Of a stretch of DNA of 20,410 nt, positions 16,485 to 20,410 are shown piece after piece. The DNA is from WRMR01 sp031548645. GTDB taxonomy: Bacteria; Planctomycetota; Planctomycetia; Pirellulales; Thermoguttaceae. Location of the stretch: the NCBI GenBank assembly GCA_031548645.1, contig JAVBQX010000101.1:1-20410 (forward strand), read 5' to 3'. Each line of letters opens with the position of its first letter. The first letter of the stretch is position 1. The position numbers and the translations under genes are program-made. The notes below the pieces were generated by a model, which worked only from the letters and a program-made list of their open reading frames with translations, did not search any database and was not told the origin of the DNA.

Positions 16485-18740
16485 TCATTCATATCGTTTT
16501 AAAACCAAAATCGTGTTGGCCGGAATCGGGACGCTGATCCTGTTGTCCTGCGATTCGACCCGCTGCGAGGCGAGAACCGCTTCCGACGTGCCGCCGTAAA
16601 TCGACAAATCGCTGTTCAACACCATTTGCCAGCCGCCGACGAAAAGGTCGGGGTGGTCGAATTGATAGCCGTCCTGAAACGCGGAATTGTTCAGCGACAC
16701 GACGACCAGCAATTCCTCAAGATTCGTCCAACGGCGGAATGCGAGAACGCGGTTGACGTCGTTGACGTGAATCACTTCGATGCGGTCTTTGCGGAGCGCG
16801 GCGAAACTTCCCCGGAGGCGGATCATGTCCCGGTAAAACGTGAACATGTTCTTCCCCGTCGTGTTTTGAAGACCGTAAATGTCCTCACGCAGGGCCAAAA
16901 CATTGTCATAAAAGAAATCGTTGACGAAACCGACTTCCTCGCCGAACAGAAACATCGGCGTGCCGGGGGAACACAACGTCAAACCGAACGCGACGCGGGC
17001 CCTGGCTTCCGCGACGGGACGCGTCTGCTCATTGAGTACGCCCTGGACGGCGAGAACAAGCGTCCTGTGACTGCGCCTGTGCGGATCGGATTCGTCGCGA
17101 CCGGAGTTGCCCGCCTCGTCATGCGAAACATGGTAAACGATCTTTTTCGAGTTTGAGGCACACAGTGCCGCCGAAAACATCGACATGGCGAGCGGCCCGT
17201 CGTTGCCGAATCCGGCCGTGGGGATCAATTTCGCGTAATTGCTGCCGAAATTCGCGCCGCACAAATGATGGTGATAATCGGCGTACCAGATCGCGTCGAA
17301 GCCGAGCCCGTTTTTTTCGACCGGCTCGGTGACGGCGTTCCAGTTGGAATGATCCTCGGCCATGAGCATGACGTTCGGGTTGAGTGATTTGAGCGTGCGC
17401 GTCCACTTTCGGAGAAATTCGCAGCCCGCCTCGTTGGCCTCCGGGACCGGCGAACCGTCGGCGTGAAGAACGTTGTAAGCGTGAATCGCCGTCGTTTGAT
17501 CGGCGCGAAAACCGTCGACGTGAAACGCTTTCATCAACGCTACGGCGCTCAAAACGAACATGTTCGCCACGAACGGATTGTCATAACGCGGCGCGAACCC
17601 CGTCGAAAGATTGTCGAGATAACCGCCGGTTCCCTGCAACGTTTCCGCGTAATCCGACGGTTTTCCCTTGTACCAGTAGTACATGTTTTTATCGTGATCG
17701 TCGGTGTCGTAAAGCCACGCGGCGCGATCCGCTTCGTGCGCGAAGTGGTTGTACACGACGTCGAAAATCACGGCGATCCCGCGCTGGTGACACGCTTTCA
17801 CGAAATATTTGAACTTGTCGCGACCGCCGCCGCTGAATTCGATGGCGAAAAAGTGCGACGTCGAATAACCCCAGGTTTCCGACTTCCCGCCGTATTCCAG
17901 CATCGGCAGAAACTCAATCGCGTTGACGCCAAGCTCGACGAGATGATCCAGCAACGCGATGGCGTCGTCCAGCGTGCCGACGCCGTCACGCCCGAACCCG
18001 AGCGACGCGGTGTGCAACTGGTAAATGATCAAGTCTTCCATTTTTTGCGGGACCTGATTCCCTTCGGTGAATTCATCGTTCCAGAATTCCTCCTGCGGCA
18101 TGTCGTAATTCGGCGGAAACGTATAAATCGGTTTGCCGTTTTTGTCATGCGTCACTTTGCTGAAATCAAGGACGCGGTTGGGATCGGTGACCAGCGAACA
18201 GCTTTTCGTCCCGGCGAGCTGCGAAATCGGCCCTTCGTAATGCGCGCCTTTGGGATCAAAGTCGCCATAACCGAGCTGGCAACGCGAATAGAGATCGGAA
18301 CGATACGCGACGGTGCCGTTGTCCTTGGTCACGCGATACATGTACGGCACGTGCACCCAATCGGCAAAATTTGCAAGCCGGGCATCGTTCGGGTCGCTGA
18401 ACCAGCAACCGTTGCTTTCGATTTTCAGCTCGAAAACCGGCTTCGCGGGGTCAATTCCAAAACCGTCATCCGCAATGTATCCGCCGGCGATTTCATGAAT
18501 CGGCGCCGTATGATCATGGTCGATTTGCGTTCGTTTCGGATCGTCGGCGTTCCAAATCCGTGCGAAAACGACCTCGACCTTGCGGGCATTCGGTGCGTAA
18601 ACGCCGAATCGAATCGCCGGCGGCAATTTGTCGTTGACTGTGTATTTTTGCGCCCCGAGCCAATAGGGCAAGTCACCGAGAATTTCTTTTTCTTCCAGCG
18701 TAACGTTCCAATAACGGTAATGCGATGCGGAAAGTGGCAT
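16485..18740 (-). CDS. GH13 alpha-glucan enzyme, branching-enzyme-like
   Basis: The protein has 751 residues. After an N-terminal region with a carbohydrate-binding beta-sandwich (about 40-135, FGVYAPNARKVEVVFARIWN), the GH13 barrel spans about 235-640 with all four signature regions: DVVYNH (327-332), GFRADQTTAI (410-419, nucleophile D414), MLMAED (acid/base E462) and HVSHDE (transition-state stabiliser D541). A C-terminal all-beta domain follows (VLAFRRWTNLEELLVVVSLN). The architecture and length fit 1,4-alpha-glucan branching enzymes (GH13_8/9 type), acting on glycogen in the cytoplasm. Region III lacks the usual branching-enzyme context, so another alpha-glucan transferase or hydrolase, such as the trehalohydrolase type, remains possible. 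No signal peptide is visible. The ribosome binding site is weak (AGGG). The stop is 25 bases from the convergent flippase hairpin. Confidence 0.88.
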   Translation of the reverse strand: MPLSASHYRYWNVTLEEKEILGDLPYWLGAQKYTVNDKLPPAIRFGVYAPNARKVEVVFARIWNADDPKRTQIDHDHTAPIHEIAGGYIADDGFGIDPAKPVFELKIESNGCWFSDPNDARLANFADWVHVPYMYRVTKDNGTVAYRSDLYSRCQLGYGDFDPKGAHYEGPISQLAGTKSCSLVTDPNRVLDFSKVTHDKNGKPIYTFPPNYDMPQEEFWNDEFTEGNQVPQKMEDLIIYQLHTASLGFGRDGVGTLDDAIALLDHLVELGVNAIEFLPMLEYGGKSETWGYSTSHFFAIEFSGGGRDKFKYFVKACHQRGIAVIFDVVYNHFAHEADRAAWLYDTDDHDKNMYYWYKGKPSDYAETLQGTGGYLDNLSTGFAPRYDNPFVANMFVLSAVALMKAFHVDGFRADQTTAIHAYNVLHADGSPVPEANEAGCEFLRKWTRTLKSLNPNVMLMAEDHSNWNAVTEPVEKNGLGFDAIWYADYHHHLCGANFGSNYAKLIPTAGFGNDGPLAMSMFSAALCASNSKKIVYHVSHDEAGNSGRDESDPHRRSHRTLVLAVQGVLNEQTRPVAEARARVAFGLTLCSPGTPMFLFGEEVGFVNDFFYDNVLALREDIYGLQNTTGKNMFTFYRDMIRLRGSFAALRKDRIEVIHVNDVNRVLAFRRWTNLEELLVVVSLNNSAFQDGYQFDHPDLFVGGWQMVLNSDLSIYGGTSEAVLASQRVESQDNRISVPIPANTILVLKRYE

Positions 18741-18814
18741 ATTGCTGACCCTGTCAATGGCTGTTGAAATGATAACTAAAACGATAACCGACTCACATCG
18801 GTATTTTTATTGAA

Positions 18815-18843
18815 ATCATAGGTCATGCTCAGGCTTTATGCAA
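18815..18843 (-). promoter_or_regulatory. Candidate promoter of the GH13 gene
   Basis: On the minus strand TTGCAT (18843-18838) and TATGAT (18820-18815, five of six consensus bases) are 17 bases apart. The leader to the ATG at 18740 would be about 70 bases and contains the inverted repeat at 18787-18802. Confidence 0.4.
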
Positions 18844-19027
18844 ATTGGTCGCCAAAAATGAATTCCGAGCATTTATTAATCACGTTCAAGAATTTATATA
18901 TGCCTTTGGAATGATATTTTGGGTAAATTGTGGTATTTGTGTGCTATTGCCTCCCGAACGAACAAATTCAAGGGAAAGCTGAGGGCGCCATGCAAGTATT
19001 TATAAGTGTGAGAGAACTTTTTAAACG

Positions 19028-19066
19028 AAAAAAAACTGATTTCCCGTATAATTTGAGAAATCAGTT
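19028..19066 (-). terminator. Intrinsic terminator of pgk
   Basis: On the minus strand a 10-bp stem (AACTGATTTC at 19066-19057 pairing with GAAATCAGTT at 19043-19034) is followed by a run of eight U (19035-19028). It lies 38 bases past the pgk stop. Confidence 0.85.
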
Positions 19067-19103
19067 GATGATTAATCGGATGAAAAATCAGAAAAAATTG
19101 CGA

Positions 19104-20318
19104 TCAGCCGCCGCAACCGCAGCAACAACCGCCGGTTTTGTTGTCGAGAATTTCGACCGCTTCGAATTTATGGCCTTCGAGCATGGCAAGGCTGGCCCCG
19201 CCGCCGGTGCTGACGTGAGAAACCTTGTCGGCGAAACCGAGCTGCTGGATGGCCGCCGCGCTGTCGCCGCCGCCGATGATGCTGATCGAATCGCTTTCGG
19301 CGATGGCCTGGGCCACGATTTTCGTACCTTCGTCAAAGGGGGGCATTTCGCAGACGCCCATCGGGCCGTTCCACACGACCGTTTTGGCCGATTTGACGAT
19401 CGAAGCGTACAGTTTCGCCGTTTCGGGGCCGATGTCGAGCCCTTCCCAACCGTCCTGAATTTCGCCGGCTTTGCAGATTTTCTTGTTGCAGTCGGCCTTG
19501 AAGGCATCGCCGCAATTGTTGTCGATGGGCAGCACCAGCTTGTCGCTTCCCGTGGCGAGCAGTTCCTTCGCGAGGTCGACCTTGTCCGGCTCGACGAGCG
19601 AATTGCCCACTTTGCCGCCTTGGGCCAAGGAAAAAGTATAGGCCATCGCACCGCCGATAAGCACCTTGTCGCAGATGCCGAGCAGGTTCTTGATGACGAG
19701 AATTTTGTCCGAAACTTTTGCCCCGCCGAGAATTGCGACGAACGGTCGTTTCGGCGAACTGATCGCGTCGGTCAGGTAGGCAATTTCCTTCGCGACGAGG
19801 AATCCGACGACTTTCGGCTTGCAGCCCATCGCTTTGGGGACGGCCACCATTGAGGCGTCGGTTCGGTGGCAGGTGCCGAAGGCATCGTTGCAGTAAATGT
19901 CGGCCATGGCGGCGAGTTCGGCCGCGAAGGTTTCGTCGCCCTTCTTTTCGCCGGGCTGGAAACGCAGGTTTTCGAGAACGAGCACACCCCCCGTGGCGAG
20001 CGCGGCGGCTTTCGCCTTGGCGTCGGGGCCGACCGTATCGGCGGCGAATTCGACCGGTTTGCCGAGCAGTTCGCCCAAGCGGACGGCGGTCGGTTTCAGC
20101 GTGTATTTGGCATCGGGAGCGTCCTTCGGGCGACCGAGGTGGCTCATCAAAATCAGCTTGCCGCCGCGGTCGAGCACCGACTTGATCGAGGGAAGGGCCA
20201 TTTCAATGCGGCGGTCATCGGTGATTTGCCCCTGCTCATCGAGCGGAACATTGAAATCAACCCGCATCAACACCGTTTTCCCCGCGACATCGACATCTTG
20301 AATCGTAAGTTTGGCCAT
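19104..20318 (-). CDS. pgk: Phosphoglycerate kinase
   Basis: The protein has 404 residues, a normal length for the family. It transfers a phosphate between 1,3-bisphosphoglycerate and ADP in glycolysis and the reverse in gluconeogenesis, in the cytoplasm. Motifs in order: RVDFNVP (19-25), SHLGRP (59-64), ENLRF (116-120), NDAFG (144-148), GGAKVSDK (198-205), GPMG (318-321), GGGDS (349-353) and VSTGGGASLAMLEG (369-382). The start at 20318 is supported by AAGGGG 6 bases upstream. Two details are unusual. The residue after GPMGV is Cys323, where Phe is common. After the last helix the protein ends in a glycine/cysteine tail, TGGCCCGCGG (395-404), with four Cys. The protein also has an unusually high cysteine number overall. 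A clear terminator follows. The gene appears to be monocistronic on its 3' side. Confidence 0.97.
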   Translation of the reverse strand: MAKLTIQDVDVAGKTVLMRVDFNVPLDEQGQITDDRRIEMALPSIKSVLDRGGKLILMSHLGRPKDAPDAKYTLKPTAVRLGELLGKPVEFAADTVGPDAKAKAAALATGGVLVLENLRFQPGEKKGDETFAAELAAMADIYCNDAFGTCHRTDASMVAVPKAMGCKPKVVGFLVAKEIAYLTDAISSPKRPFVAILGGAKVSDKILVIKNLLGICDKVLIGGAMAYTFSLAQGGKVGNSLVEPDKVDLAKELLATGSDKLVLPIDNNCGDAFKADCNKKICKAGEIQDGWEGLDIGPETAKLYASIVKSAKTVVWNGPMGVCEMPPFDEGTKIVAQAIAESDSISIIGGGDSAAAIQQLGFADKVSHVSTGGGASLAMLEGHKFEAVEILDNKTGGCCCGCGG

Positions 20319-20324
20319 ATCATT

Positions 20325-20330
20325 CCCCTT
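20325..20330 (-). promoter_or_regulatory. Ribosome binding site of pgk
   Basis: On the minus strand AAGGGG is followed by 6 bases and the ATG at 20318, confirming the start of the kinase. Confidence 0.65.
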
Positions 20331-20410
20331 TCTGATTGATTTGCCGGCTTTCGTAAACGGTAAAAAACAAAAATGCCCGTGATACGATTATTTCTCGCGG
20401 AGACGCAGAG

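Larger units (their letters stand above)
18741..19103. other. AT-rich region between pgk and the GH13 gene
   Basis: No gene is supported in these 363 bases. The region holds the pgk terminator (19028-19066), the probable GH13 promoter (18815-18843), and a small inverted repeat ACCGA/TCGGT (18787-18791 with 18798-18802) between that promoter and the GH13 start. The inverted repeat could be an operator. Confidence 0.5.

Noticed and set aside
17463..18767. Plus-strand open frame (434 codons) opposite the GH13 gene
   Set aside because: The opposite strand carries all four GH13 signature regions; the plus-strand product is Arg/Val-rich and without domain features.

Overview
The window reads as a chromosomal segment of a bacterium, most likely a member of the Planctomycetota. 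The basis is mixed: moderately high GC genes separated by AT-rich gaps, an ABC-2 permease fused to a CPBP membrane protease, a large membrane-anchored protein of a type I recall from planctomycete genomes next to an ABC transporter, an FHA protein, and very strong use of TGA as stop codon. The phylum assignment is an inference; there is no rRNA or tRNA gene here to confirm it. No phage, insertion sequence, CRISPR array or toxin-antitoxin pair is visible.

Layout. 1-3117 (+): the tail of an unidentified gene, a fused ABC-2 permease/CPBP protein, and a small VanZ-like membrane protein with its own near-consensus sigma70 promoter. 3177-4337 (-): a 386-residue membrane-anchored, low-complexity Ser/Gly/Tyr/Asp-rich protein of unknown function. 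Upstream of it, 4338-4807 holds no gene but is dense in inverted repeats. It has a sigma70-like promoter, several successive stem-loops and a terminator-like stem followed by six U on the minus strand, so it is either a small structured RNA or a long attenuated leader. 4946-6484 (-): an intrinsic terminator, an HDOD protein and, upstream of it, a degenerate receiver-domain protein, with a striking nested inverted repeat between the two. 6720-7178 (-): tRNA methyltransferase TrmL.

7611-16444 (+) is one tight operon-like run: ABC ATPase, ABC permease, an 892-residue membrane-anchored protein, FHA protein, TilS (tRNA-Ile lysidine synthetase) and a polysaccharide flippase. Four junctions are 4-base start/stop overlaps (ATGA or GTGA), provided one internal stop is discounted. 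The permease frame is interrupted by an in-frame TAA at 10592-10594, yet the same frame continues for 44 codons, encodes the expected last membrane helix, and ends in a TGA that overlaps the next ATG. That points to a nonsense mutation, a sequencing error or readthrough rather than a natural end.

16485-20318 (-): a GH13 branching-enzyme-like protein, which converges on the flippase at a UUCG-loop hairpin, and phosphoglycerate kinase with a clear terminator and an unusual cysteine-rich C-terminal tail. These two are central carbon and storage-polysaccharide genes.

The items most worth following up are the structured RNA/leader at 4562-4807, the interrupted permease at 10592, the nested inverted repeat at 5967-6017, and the Cys tail of the kinase.
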